A stretch of DNA of 29,621 bases from Sulfuriflexus sp032250955 (GTDB taxonomy: Bacteria > Pseudomonadota > Gammaproteobacteria > AKS1): positions 1-29,621 of the forward strand of contig NZ_JAVVES010000030.1 of NCBI RefSeq assembly GCF_032250955.1, written 5' to 3'. The notes under the pieces are model-generated. The model was not told the DNA's origin. It saw only the letters and a program-made list of their open reading frames with translations, and made no database searches. Of this stretch, positions 1 to 7,553 are shown piece after piece (position 1 is the stretch's first letter; every line of letters starts with the position of its first letter). Position numbers and translations under genes: made by a program.

Positions 1-81
1 CGACTGAAATCGCCTTATATCACGCGCTTGGAGCGCTACCTGCCCCGAAAACTACCCATGAATTTTTCTGACGAGGCCTGA
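1..81 (+). CDS. 3' end of an unidentified protein (partial, cut by window edge)
   Basis: Frame 1 is open from the window edge to a TGA at 79-81 and would encode a basic C-terminal tail ending in PRKLPMNFSDEA. It is too short to assign to a family. It lies just ahead of the DUF4389 gene, in a different frame, so it could be the end of a separate upstream gene or a frameshifted N-terminal piece of the DUF4389 gene. I cannot separate these without the sequence to the left. Confidence 0.35.
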   Translation, partial: RLKSPYITRLERYLPRKLPMNFSDEA

Positions 82-116
82 TTATTTACTGGGTCGCCGA
101 GATCATCATTGGTCTG

Positions 117-389
117 GTGATTCTGTTTCAGTTCTTCTCGGTACTGTTCACCGGCGAACGGAACGAAAAGCTGTTAGGCCTTGGGCAAAGTCTGAGCACC
201 TTCATTTATCAGATCATGGTTTACCTGACATTTAACAGCGAGGCGCGCCCTTATCCCGTTGCTGACTGGCCAACGGGTACACCATCCGAAAATATACTGG
301 CAGAGCCCGTAGAAGAAGAACCGGCAGAACAGGCTCCTGCAGAGAGCAGTGATAAAGACAGCAAAGACAGCGACGAAAAATCCTCATAA
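117..389 (+). CDS. DUF4389 family membrane protein
   Basis: The protein resembles DUF4389 proteins, a small family of unknown function anchored in the inner membrane. The motifs LFTGERNEKLLGLGQSLST and YLTFNSEARPYP match the family core as I know it. The C-terminal 35 residues are an acidic, low-complexity Glu/Ala/Ser/Lys tail. The first canonical start is GTG at 117, but the same frame is open from 72 and encodes hydrophobic, family-like residues (IIYWVAEIIIGLVILFQF). The membrane segment therefore probably begins upstream of the annotated GTG. No ATG/GTG/TTG exists between 72 and 117, so a non-canonical start, an upstream frameshift or an N-terminal truncation is possible. A hairpin follows the stop codon. 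Confidence 0.65.
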   Translation: MILFQFFSVLFTGERNEKLLGLGQSLSTFIYQIMVYLTFNSEARPYPVADWPTGTPSENILAEPVEEEPAEQAPAESSDKDSKDSDEKSS

Positions 390-395
390 AGCATA

Positions 396-419
396 TGCGG
401 GCTGGATATTCAGCCCGCA
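396..419 (+). terminator. Hairpin downstream of the DUF4389 gene
   Basis: A perfect 9-bp stem (TGCGGGCTG / CAGCCCGCA) with a 6-nt loop begins 7 nt after the stop codon. The downstream T tract is weak, so it may act as an imperfect intrinsic terminator or an mRNA 3' end. Confidence 0.5.
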
Positions 420-494
420 ATCACACCAGTTTTACCGCCCCGGTGTCTGGATTATAATTCGTCGTGTATTAATAGATTGAGTTAGCCCGGCAGT

Positions 495-1478
495 ATGACC
501 ACTGAGCAACAAAAAAATATTTCCCGCCAGCGGGACACCCTGACGGTCATGCTCAAGGAACCGCTACGTGAATTAGCCAGGCAGTGCAGCAAGGTCTTCC
601 CGGATCGCAAGCTTCTTGACCAGCTACTCAAGGCCGCCCTGGTTGATCTACCGTATATCAAGTTTATCTACGTCATGAATACACATGCCATCCAGATCTC
701 TGACAATGTCAGCCACGACGGCATACTAACCGAGCATTTTGGCCGGGATCGTTCCGTCAGGCCCTATATCCAGACACTGCCGGCCGATGCTGACTTTTTC
801 CTTTCCGATGCCTATATCAGTCTGCGCGCCAAGCGTCCTTCCATAACCGCCATTCAGGCCATTCACTATGAAGAGACTGGCAACCTGCTTGGCTATATCG
901 GTGTAGATGCTGATACCCGGGATCTGCCCCTGGCCCGTGAGCTGGTTGATGAGCCGCAGACATGGCACCAGATCAAGGGTGACCCCGCCATCCGTGCCGG
1001 CCTCTTTGCGCAACACCGTGAAGAAAGCCTGATTGACAAGCATTCGGAAGAGGTCATCGCTATCATGGAAGAATTGATTGTCGATCACGGTATTTTCCAC
1101 GGCAAGATCCATTTCTCAAACAGCCGCTCGACTATCTGGCTGGTCGATGACCCCTACCGCTACCGCCTGCTGGATTTTGAAGCCATGACCGACCCGGACA
1201 TAGTGCTGACTTACCCGCGCCGTGAGTACCCGGAAAACGCCGTTGTGCCGGCCGGCATGATACGACCCCTGCTCGAGTTATTCCGGAAATTGCGCATTAT
1301 GGATGACGTCCTTTACCTTCGCTCTGGCTCGATCAATATCTTCAATGGCATGATTGGCCTGACATTCTCATGCGACGGCACGCATTACCTGCCCTATAAC
1401 GAGTTTATCAAGAAAGGCATTGATTTCTGGCCAGGTAGTCAGTCCCGGACGGCTTCAGAAACGGAAAGCACTGGATAG
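495..1478 (+). CDS. PDC/Cache-type sensor domain protein
   Basis: The 327-aa protein looks like the stand-alone PDC (PhoQ/DcuS/CitA-like) sensor proteins common in gammaproteobacteria. Residues of about 50-155 carry the Cache-like pattern: a strand with YVMNTHAIQISDN, then GRDRSVRPYIQ, then FFLSDAYISLRAKRPSIT and a second hydrophobic strand, NLLGYIGVDADTRDL. This resembles the small-ligand pocket of dCache/sCache domains. I see no signal peptide, transmembrane helix, GGDEF, kinase or methyl-accepting segment, so it appears cytoplasmic and without an obvious output domain. The remaining ~170 residues have no motif I recognise. The ligand is unknown. No clear Shine-Dalgarno precedes the ATG, but the frame is long and the start is the first available. 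Confidence 0.7.
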   Translation: MTTEQQKNISRQRDTLTVMLKEPLRELARQCSKVFPDRKLLDQLLKAALVDLPYIKFIYVMNTHAIQISDNVSHDGILTEHFGRDRSVRPYIQTLPADADFFLSDAYISLRAKRPSITAIQAIHYEETGNLLGYIGVDADTRDLPLARELVDEPQTWHQIKGDPAIRAGLFAQHREESLIDKHSEEVIAIMEELIVDHGIFHGKIHFSNSRSTIWLVDDPYRYRLLDFEAMTDPDIVLTYPRREYPENAVVPAGMIRPLLELFRKLRIMDDVLYLRSGSINIFNGMIGLTFSCDGTHYLPYNEFIKKGIDFWPGSQSRTASETESTG

Positions 1479-1520
1479 ACAGGCAACACCATGCATAGTG
1501 CAGGACTGCATAGTCCTTGC

Positions 1521-1691
1521 CTAGTCCAGCACAAAACATTCGCTATAGTCACCATACTGACTCTCGTGTTCAAGCCAGTCAGAACAGGAATCAACGGCAT
1601 CCTCCAGGCTGTTAAACGTGGCAATCGTCTGGCCGATATCTGACAGTAACAGCACCGTATTGTCCGGGCGTTCCTTGATATAGAAGTTCAT
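1521..1691 (-). CDS. Small acidic protein of unknown function (56 aa)
   Basis: This short minus-strand frame has an excellent ribosome binding site: AAAGGAGAT at 1697-1705, with AGGAG 7 nt from the ATG. The product starts MNFYIKERPDNTVLLLSDIG and ends in an acidic stretch, YGDYSECFVLD. It has two Cys (36 and 52), no signal peptide and no membrane segment. It sits between the PDC protein and the UPF0270 gene, on the opposite strand from both. I do not recognise a family. The alternation of hydrophobic and charged residues looks like a small folded domain rather than random translation. The strong ribosome site is the main reason for calling it. Confidence 0.6.
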   Translation of the reverse strand: MNFYIKERPDNTVLLLSDIGQTIATFNSLEDAVDSCSDWLEHESQYGDYSECFVLD

Positions 1692-1905
1692 CCCATATCT
1701 CCTTTCTTTGCTCTGTTCATTTCTCTCATGGCTGTAGTCTGCTAGCCGGATATGTCAGCACCATGACGGTAAGATGACACTTGCATGTAACCCAAGTTTC
1801 CGCCCCCGCATCCCATTGCAAAACAGGAACAACTACCCATGTTGACCAAAAAAGCCGCTCTGCCATGAGCTTTTCCCTCACCCTGACACATGGCATACTC
1901 AAACG

Positions 1906-2136
1906 ATGCTCATCCCGTATGACCAACTCTCCCCGGCCACCCTGGCAGCCCTGATCGAGGAATTCATAAGCCGCGAGGGCACTGACTACGGTGACCATGA
2001 AATTTCTTTAGAAACAAAGAGTTCTCAAATCCATCAGCAACTATGTGAAGGCCGTATCGTGATCAGTTATGACGAGCACGAGGAAACCTGCACCCTGATC
2101 CCCCACTGGCAAGCCATGGAACACGGTCTGGAATAA
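1906..2136 (+). CDS. UPF0270 (YheU-like) family protein
   Basis: The 76-aa product matches the UPF0270/YheU family along its whole length. Family hallmarks visible are the start MLIPYDQLSP (E. coli-type MIIPWQxLxP), the block EEFISREGTDYGDHEISLE and the segment QLCEGRIVISYDEHEETC. The family's function is not established; the protein is small, soluble and probably cytoplasmic. It heads a plus-strand group with the RRM and DUF3565 genes. No clear Shine-Dalgarno is visible before the ATG, but the family alignment fixes the start. Confidence 0.85.
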   Translation: MLIPYDQLSPATLAALIEEFISREGTDYGDHEISLETKSSQIHQQLCEGRIVISYDEHEETCTLIPHWQAMEHGLE

Positions 2137-2219
2137 ACCGGGGATACGTGTTATTACTCCTTTTTCGTATACTAAAAACAACGTTAATCTGTCAAAGAAT
2201 GGATATGGAGGGACCGGGA

Positions 2220-2615
2220 ATGGAAATCTTTGTGGGCAACCTCTCGGCGAACGTCACCGAGAAGGAATTACAGCGCTTCTTTAAAGGTTATGACAAACAA
2301 GCATCTTTCAAGGTGATCAAATTAATCGGCAATAATGTCGCCCTGTATTATGGCCTGGCCAACATCGCACCGGATAAGCTGGCTTTGAAAGCCATTCGCA
2401 AGCTGAATAATAAGAGTCTGGCCGGACGACGGGTAGCTCTGCACGAATTTCAGTACCGTGCCGGCAATAATGAGCGTCGCGCCCTGAACTGGCGTAATGT
2501 AACCTGGCAAAAAGTCGAACGTCGTCTTAACGAGCGTCGCCAGAAGCAGAAAAAGAGCAGTCAGCATGAACCGGTATACACCGCCTACGAGAATCTGGCC
2601 TCGAGAGGCTTTTGA
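2220..2615 (+). CDS. RNA-binding protein with a single RRM domain
   Basis: The product is a small cytoplasmic protein with an N-terminal RRM fold and a basic C-terminal tail. Residues 2-8 (EIFVGNL) are a canonical RNP-2 motif, followed by the usual helix with NVTEKELQRFF. The RNP-1 position is degenerate (VALYYGLANI in place of the usual KGFGFVEM-type sequence). Residues of about 80-115 are rich in Arg/Lys (NERRALNWRNVTWQKVERR), a likely RNA-contacting extension. I chose the ATG at 2220 because GGAGGGACC lies just upstream and the RRM begins at once; the frame is open back to 2148, but those residues do not look family-like. The gene overlaps the next by 4 nt. Confidence 0.75.
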   Translation: MEIFVGNLSANVTEKELQRFFKGYDKQASFKVIKLIGNNVALYYGLANIAPDKLALKAIRKLNNKSLAGRRVALHEFQYRAGNNERRALNWRNVTWQKVERRLNERRQKQKKSSQHEPVYTAYENLASRGF

Positions 2616-2821
2616 AAACACGGCATATCATCGGTTTCCACACTGACGAGCAGCATGATTGGGTAGCCGTGCTCAGCTGTGGCCACACCCGGCATGTTCG
2701 TCACCGGCCGCCCTGGCAACAACGCCCCTGGGTAACCACCGAGCAGGGTCGCCTCGCCTGCAAGGGCATGCCCTTGCAATGCAAGAAATGCCTCGATAAA
2801 CAGGAGCCTGTCGGGTTATAG
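2612..2821 (+). CDS. DUF3565 family protein (zinc-ribbon-like)
   Basis: The 69-aa protein matches DUF3565 proteins. The pattern is IIGFHTDEQHDWVAVLSCGHTRHVRHRPP, here split as GFHTDEQHDWVA, LSCGHTRHVRHRPP and RPWVTTEQGR, with a C-terminal CKKC. The SCGH/CKKC Cys and His residues suggest a metal-binding site; this is inference and the family's function is unknown. The start is TTG at 2612-2614, which overlaps the RRM stop in a TTGA arrangement. That points to translational coupling and a shared transcript with the RRM gene. It converges on truA. An inverted repeat (AGGAGCCTGT at 2802-2811, ACAGGCTCCT at 2870-2879) spans the junction of the two genes' 3' ends. Confidence 0.75.
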   Translation: MKTRHIIGFHTDEQHDWVAVLSCGHTRHVRHRPPWQQRPWVTTEQGRLACKGMPLQCKKCLDKQEPVGL

Positions 2822-2877
2822 TATGAATTTGCCGCCTCCCACTCCCTCGCTTCAATCCCCCTGAATCCAACAGGCTC

Positions 2878-3669
2878 CTAAGGAAACAGGTTTTTTACGT
2901 TGGTAACCGGTATCCGGAAGTGCTCCGGGTAGCTCACCTTTATGAAATACAGGCCATCGGGCGATGCTGTCACCCCACCGAGGGTACGGTCACGATGCTC
3001 CAGGACCTCGGCCGACCAGGCAACCGGTTTTTCACCTGCCCCGATCGCCATCAGGACGCCGGCAATGTTTCTCACCATATGATGCAGGAACGCGTTGGCC
3101 TCGATATCAATAAAGATAAAGTCGCCGGAGCGTATCACCTCCAGCCGGGATACAGTGCGAACCGGGCTTTTTGCCTGGCACTGCATGGCACGATAGGAGG
3201 AAAAATCATGCTCACCGATCAGGCAAGCCGCGGCCTGTTGCATAAGCTGTTCATCAAGAGAACGGTAATCCCAGCTAACCAGTTTGTTGAGAACGGCTGG
3301 TCGAATCGGACGACCGCAGATGACGTAACGGTAAGATCGCTCAAGTGCCGAGAAACGGGCGTGAAAGTCGCTTGCCACCGGCATTGCCCAGTTAACACTG
3401 ATATCTTTAGGCAATTTGGTATTCGCACCCAGCACCCAGGCCCGCTCATCCCGTTCGGCGTGGGTCTCAAAATGCACTACCTGGCCGGCCGCGTGCACAC
3501 CGGTATCCGTACGGCCCGCGCAGACTACCTTGACCGGTTCATTCGCAACATAGGACAGGGCCTTCTCCAGCACCGCCTGTACGCCAAGACCATGCTTCTG
3601 CCTTTGCCAACCGTTGTAGGCTGAACCATTGTATTCAATGCCAAGTGCAATCTTTTTCATTTCAGTCAT
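2878..3669 (-). CDS. truA: tRNA pseudouridine(38-40) synthase TruA
   Basis: TruA converts uridines 38-40 of the tRNA anticodon arm to pseudouridine in the cytoplasm. The 263-aa length is typical of the family. The catalytic motif AGRTDTGVHA is intact, with the nucleophile Asp at residue 55. Other family blocks are IEYNGSAYNGWQRQ near the N terminus and NAFLHHMVRNIAGVLMAIG toward the C terminus. Its ATG directly abuts the stop codon of the upstream EcfT-like gene, so translation is probably coupled. Location downstream of fimV matches the arrangement in Pseudomonas and related bacteria. Confidence 0.97.
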   Translation of the reverse strand: MTEMKKIALGIEYNGSAYNGWQRQKHGLGVQAVLEKALSYVANEPVKVVCAGRTDTGVHAAGQVVHFETHAERDERAWVLGANTKLPKDISVNWAMPVASDFHARFSALERSYRYVICGRPIRPAVLNKLVSWDYRSLDEQLMQQAAACLIGEHDFSSYRAMQCQAKSPVRTVSRLEVIRSGDFIFIDIEANAFLHHMVRNIAGVLMAIGAGEKPVAWSAEVLEHRDRTLGGVTASPDGLYFIKVSYPEHFRIPVTNVKNLFP

Positions 3670-4353
3670 TCAATATCTCAAAAGATAGAGCGCGGTTCCC
3701 AGCACCAGGGGTATGAGCCATTGCCACGGTGAAGGGGAACTTGTTTCGTCCAGAGTTATCTCCACCATCTGCTCCTGGCTGGCACTGTTTTCTACGCGGA
3801 GCAGTGCACCGGCAATTACCGCGCTGGCCTTGTTCAACAAACCTGCCTGCTGTTTCTTCTCCTGGAGTAATTCGCGCACTGTCGTTTCTGATTGCAATAC
3901 TCTGTCGAGGGTTAGCACCAGCAAGAGCGCAAACCGCTGACTATCCAGGCCGACTTTCCGCAACGGGAGGGTCAGCCAGACGATTGCGGCAACCAGTTTA
4001 TCCTTTTCCATTGTTTGCAGCAGCCCCGCGACCACGCTGACGATGGCAATCAGAACCGACACCCGCAAGGCCCCCGCCTGCAGGCCCTCTATTGTGGGTA
4101 GATAGGAGGCGTTAAGCATGGGTAATGCCGGCACGCTCTGCCCCGGGGTAAACCAGCCATAGACAATAAAGATGGAAAGATATAACCACTTGAGCCGCCC
4201 CAGCATTTTCAGGGCGGGTAGCAACAAGGCCTTATCCTTGCTCATCAGCAGACCCATGCTGATAACCAGCACCAGTAACACTTCACCCCAGGCCGGTGTC
4301 GCCAGAAAGACAATCGCCACAATGGCACTAAAAACCCTGATGACTGGATGCAT
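3670..4353 (-). CDS. Membrane protein resembling EcfT/CbiQ transporter components
   Basis: This 227-aa integral membrane protein has 4-5 hydrophobic segments: after MHPVIRVFS, around GEVLLVLVISMGLLM, LKWLYLSIFIVYGWF, VSVLIAIVSVVAGLL, and WQWLIPLVLGTALYLL at the C terminus. A cytoplasmic stretch (about residues 120-190) contains AAIVWLTLPLRKVGLDSQRFALLL and an amphipathic RELLQEKK segment. This topology and the 'LPLRKVGL' region recall T components of energy-coupling-factor transporters. No ATPase or S component lies nearby, so a transport role is unproven. I placed the start at the ATG at 4353: the longer frame would run through the fimV terminator hairpin and its extra residues do not look protein-like. 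The stop abuts the truA start. Confidence 0.55.
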   Translation of the reverse strand: MHPVIRVFSAIVAIVFLATPAWGEVLLVLVISMGLLMSKDKALLLPALKMLGRLKWLYLSIFIVYGWFTPGQSVPALPMLNASYLPTIEGLQAGALRVSVLIAIVSVVAGLLQTMEKDKLVAAIVWLTLPLRKVGLDSQRFALLLVLTLDRVLQSETTVRELLQEKKQQAGLLNKASAVIAGALLRVENSASQEQMVEITLDETSSPSPWQWLIPLVLGTALYLLRY

Positions 4354-4384
4354 GAGTTGATGCTTTCCCGGTTCCCAAACGCAA

Positions 4385-4412
4385 ACAGCCGACGCAGGTC
4401 TGCGTCGGCTGT
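4385..4412 (-). terminator. Terminator hairpin after fimV
   Basis: A perfect 12-bp stem (ACAGCCGACGCA / TGCGTCGGCTGT) with a 4-nt loop lies 19 nt beyond the fimV stop. On the minus strand the stem is followed by a T-rich stretch (TTGCGTTTGGG). It probably ends or attenuates the fimV transcript ahead of the EcfT-like and truA genes. Confidence 0.7.
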
Positions 4413-4430
4413 GCGTGGAACAACGATTCA

Positions 4431-6947
4431 TTACAATTCGTTAATAAGGCCCTGTGCTTCGGCTTTCTGCCCGTCATTGCCTTCGTTAAGTACTTCATCA
4501 AGGATTGAGCGTGCACCATCCGGGTCGCCCATATCAATATACGCCTTGGCGAGATCAAGCTTGGTGGCGACCTCATCAAGCCCCAGTATTTCATCCTCTT
4601 CCGCCGGTGCCTCTTCGGTTTCATCCGACATGGCCATATCCAGCTCGGCAGCATCAAACTCGGTAACGGGAGCTTCGTCCTTCGCTACAACCTCATCTGT
4701 GTCTTCTTCGAAGGCACTCAGGTCAAAGTCACCCGGTCCGTTGGAGGTGTCCGTTTCTTCCCCCGCTTCCGGCATATCGAAGTCGAGTGAGAGGTCATCC
4801 TCATCGCTTCCGCCGGCCAGCCCGGATTCAGCATCGACTTCATCAAGAGCCGACATATCCAGATCGAATTCACCAGCAGGTTCTTCGATTTCCTGAATAT
4901 CCAGGGTTGAAGTCTCTTCTGTTACGGCTGTATTAAAATCTGTCTCGAGGTCATCCAGTTCGGCAAGATCCTGCAGATCCGAGAAGTCATCCTCAGCGTC
5001 CAGGTTACTGTTATCCCGGAACAGGTCATTATCGGGAAATAATTCGCGACCCATCTCAGCGGCCTTGCCCCACAAGGCTGCATTCTGATCACCCTTGGCA
5101 GCATTAACTTCAGATGCCAGCGCCAGGAAGGCATCACTGTTCTTCGCGGAATAATAAACTTCCATAAGCTTGAGCTTGAGATCGAGACGATCCGGCTCTT
5201 GCTCGATAGCACTGGTCAGTAACTCTTCGGCCTGCTGATGCTTGTTATAGGCGATATAAACATCGGCCTCGGATAAGGGATCAACCTCGCCGATTTCAGA
5301 TTCAATCGCTCCGCTCATGGCGCTTGGTGCGAAGTCACTCAGTAACGAGGTTTCTTCGGTTACGCTGCTCTCGGTACCGGCAGTCGCTGGCCTGCCGGTA
5401 AGGATGCTTTCCGGGAACTGCGCAGCGGCCATACGGCGGCGTTGAACCAACCAGATCATCGCAAGCAGGCCAATAACAACGACGACGAGCACGCCGATAA
5501 CAGCAACGTTGTTCAGCATTTCCTTAACAAAACCAAAAACCCCTTCATTGGCAGCAGGCGCGACCGGAGTGGCGACCCTCGCCTCTGGTTTCGCGGTAAC
5601 CGGCTTCGGTGCCGGAATTTCGGCCTGGACAATGTCGTCCAGGGCAAACCGGTTTGCTGATTTATTGCCAGTGGGTTTGGTGGCCGCAGGCGTCGTCTTC
5701 ACCTCCGGTTCGACGGCAACAGGAGCCGGCTCGGCTGGTGTAACAGCCTGCTCACCAAGCTTGCCCTGCAGTTCAGCAAGGGATTCTTCCTTCAGGGTAA
5801 GCAGGCGTTCCATCGACTCAAGCTGATCTTGCAAGGCACCAAGACGCCCCTTCAGATCAGCGTTTTCCAGCTCCTTGGAAGCAAGCTGCTCATTGTACAA
5901 AGCCAGCTGCTCGCTGCTGTTATCTTCGCCGCCGGCTCCCTGTGCGGAACTGGATGCATCCGTCTGTCTGGGGGTAACCAGTTTGACGCCTGAATCTGCA
6001 CTCACTGCTGCGCCGGCCTGCTCCACCTGGCTGGCTTCACCCTGGGTACCGGTTGGCGTTTCGCCACGACTTATCGTTTCGCGAGCGTTTCGCCAGAGTT
6101 CATTCTGTTCGCGCGTCTGCCGGATCGCCTCGGCACTATTGATGGCCTCAAGCATGTCGCGCTCAGGCACTCGCAGGATAAAGCCTGATTTCAACCCGTT
6201 GATATTTCCGTCGATAAAGGCCTGCGGGTTACTGCGTAACAGCGCCATCATCATCTGCTCTGTCGTGATGCTGCTGTCCGGGCGCAGGCTGGCGGCAATC
6301 GACCATAAGGTATCATTCTTCCTGACCTTATACTTCTCATCACTCGTCGCCATCGAGGCACGCGCAGCTACTGTGGCGCTCTCTCCGCCCAGTTCGATAC
6401 GGGGGAACAATTCACCACTATTGTCAGTAATTGCTGCACTTGTACCTGATGCTGATGCTGGTGCCATCGTCCGGGGGGCTGGTGTGGCCCTCGTCGATGA
6501 GGCAGGAGCCCGCGTGACAGGTACCTGCACCGGTGCAGCCTTGCGCTGGGCAAACACGGGCGGGTCAAGCAACATCGTATATTCACGTATTAAACGACCG
6601 CCTGACCAGTCAACCTCAACAAGGAAATCCAGGAAAGGTTCCTTGACGGGTTTCGTCGAGGTCACCCTGATCGACGCCGAACCATCCTTGTTATCGACAA
6701 CCCTGAACTTCAGATCGCTGAGTACCAGTGGACGATCGATGCCGGCATTGGCAAAGTCTTTTAATGTGCCCAGTGTTACGCGGATATTATCTGCCTCACC
6801 GGGTCGCAGTGAGAACAGTTTAATCTCTGCATCCAGTGGTTGGTTGAGTGCCGAATTGACCTTGATGTCACCAACACCCAATGTATAAGCAATGTTTGAT
6901 GACAACAGGCAGATGAGTGTTACAAAAAAGATTTTGAGTTTGCGCAA
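4431..6947 (-). CDS. fimV: FimV, LysM-containing inner-membrane polar hub protein
   Basis: FimV organises type IV pilus and polar functions at the inner membrane and binds peptidoglycan. The 838-aa protein shows the expected layout: a signal-like N terminus (LKIFFVTLICLLSSNIAYTLG), the FimV N-terminal domain with GDIKVNSALNQPLDAEI and REYTMLLDPP (about residues 24-130), a Pro/Ala/Thr linker, a LysM domain (about 206-262), a coiled coil (about 348-400), one transmembrane helix (about 478-503), an acidic linker and a C-terminal TPR-like FimV cap (about 786-838, with LDLAKAYIDMGDPDGARSIL). The start is TTG with GGAG 8 nt upstream. Position between asd and truA is conserved in Pseudomonas-like genomes. 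A T-rich terminator follows. Confidence 0.95.
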   Translation of the reverse strand: MRKLKIFFVTLICLLSSNIAYTLGVGDIKVNSALNQPLDAEIKLFSLRPGEADNIRVTLGTLKDFANAGIDRPLVLSDLKFRVVDNKDGSASIRVTSTKPVKEPFLDFLVEVDWSGGRLIREYTMLLDPPVFAQRKAAPVQVPVTRAPASSTRATPAPRTMAPASASGTSAAITDNSGELFPRIELGGESATVAARASMATSDEKYKVRKNDTLWSIAASLRPDSSITTEQMMMALLRSNPQAFIDGNINGLKSGFILRVPERDMLEAINSAEAIRQTREQNELWRNARETISRGETPTGTQGEASQVEQAGAAVSADSGVKLVTPRQTDASSSAQGAGGEDNSSEQLALYNEQLASKELENADLKGRLGALQDQLESMERLLTLKEESLAELQGKLGEQAVTPAEPAPVAVEPEVKTTPAATKPTGNKSANRFALDDIVQAEIPAPKPVTAKPEARVATPVAPAANEGVFGFVKEMLNNVAVIGVLVVVVIGLLAMIWLVQRRRMAAAQFPESILTGRPATAGTESSVTEETSLLSDFAPSAMSGAIESEIGEVDPLSEADVYIAYNKHQQAEELLTSAIEQEPDRLDLKLKLMEVYYSAKNSDAFLALASEVNAAKGDQNAALWGKAAEMGRELFPDNDLFRDNSNLDAEDDFSDLQDLAELDDLETDFNTAVTEETSTLDIQEIEEPAGEFDLDMSALDEVDAESGLAGGSDEDDLSLDFDMPEAGEETDTSNGPGDFDLSAFEEDTDEVVAKDEAPVTEFDAAELDMAMSDETEEAPAEEDEILGLDEVATKLDLAKAYIDMGDPDGARSILDEVLNEGNDGQKAEAQGLINEL

Positions 6948-7340
6948 CGTCCTAACTCCATTCTGTTTTTTTATATCTTTGCCAGGCTGCGAAGTGGCTA
7001 TAGCACCAGCTCCCCTGCGGCCACCCCTTATTGACGGGCTGTTTTATGTTATCAGGTCGGAGGCGAAAGCCCCCTTATAATAGTTATGTAACTATACATT
7101 ATAGCCAAGCTTTTACAAACATTTCAGTCATTTGGCGCGATTTTTACGAAAGTCTATGAAGACTACGCCTTAGCTGCGTATAAAACCTTGAATAAGGTCA
7201 AATTTTGAGAAATTTTAGCCTGTGCAAGGCCTGGTGGACAGGGAATCGTTTATTTACCCGCTAGCCGGGCGCTTGTTCTTTTATATCTTGTTGATTAGAA
7301 AATAAAAACAGCTTCCCTGGCAAGAAAGCGGCAGTCTGAG
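6948..7340. other. Non-coding gap between fimV and the repeat array
   Basis: This AT-rich stretch holds the putative fimV promoter and leader. I see no gene with a convincing start or family-like sequence. Positions 7104-7340 show nothing I can name apart from being AT-rich. Confidence 0.6.
7080..7103 (-). promoter_or_regulatory. Putative fimV promoter -10 and overlapping dyad
   Basis: On the minus strand a consensus TATAAT (7098-7103) is followed at once by a dyad, ATAGTTATGTAACTAT (7080-7095; 7-bp arms, 2-bp centre). A dyad at the expected transcription start would suit a repressor operator. A good -35 box is not obvious. The implied fimV leader is about 140 nt and contains a small stem with a GNRA-like loop at about 7061-7075. 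Confidence 0.35.
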
Positions 7341-7475
7341 TGGATCCCGGCCTACACCGCGGAATAACGAGCTATGTACTGGATTCCGGCCTGCGCCGGG
7401 ATGACGAACTGTTCTGGATCCCGACCTGTGCCGGAATGACAAACTGTTCTGGATCCCGGCCTGCGCCGGGATGAG
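7341..7475. repeat. Four-unit palindromic tandem repeat (35-bp period) downstream of asd
   Basis: Units begin at about 7341, 7380, 7415 and 7450. The last three are spaced exactly 35 bp, and each contains TGGATCCCGGCCTGCGCCGG or a close variant, followed by GATGACGAACTGTTC. Each unit can fold because ATCCCGGC pairs with GCCGGGAT across a 4-nt loop. The first unit is more diverged. This is the widespread REP-like type of palindrome and lies just past the asd stop, where it could stabilise or end the asd transcript. Confidence 0.8.
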
Positions 7476-7553
7476 AGTGGCTCCCTGGCTTGGGCAAGTG
7501 CTGCCATTCTCTTCCCGACGTCGCTTTTGCAAACCGCGCAGGCCCCGTAAAAA

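Noticed and set aside
2761..2776. 16-bp perfect palindrome CAAGGGCATGCCCTTG
   Set aside because: It is within the DUF3565 coding sequence and without a promoter nearby, so chance is likely.
5875..6888. 337-aa open frame on the plus strand inside fimV
   Set aside because: It is an antisense shadow of the Ala/Ser/Thr-rich fimV coding sequence and has no family-like sequence or ribosome site.
7341..7475. Possible CRISPR array
   Set aside because: Units are directly abutting palindromes with a 35-bp period and no spacers of unique sequence; no cas genes are nearby.
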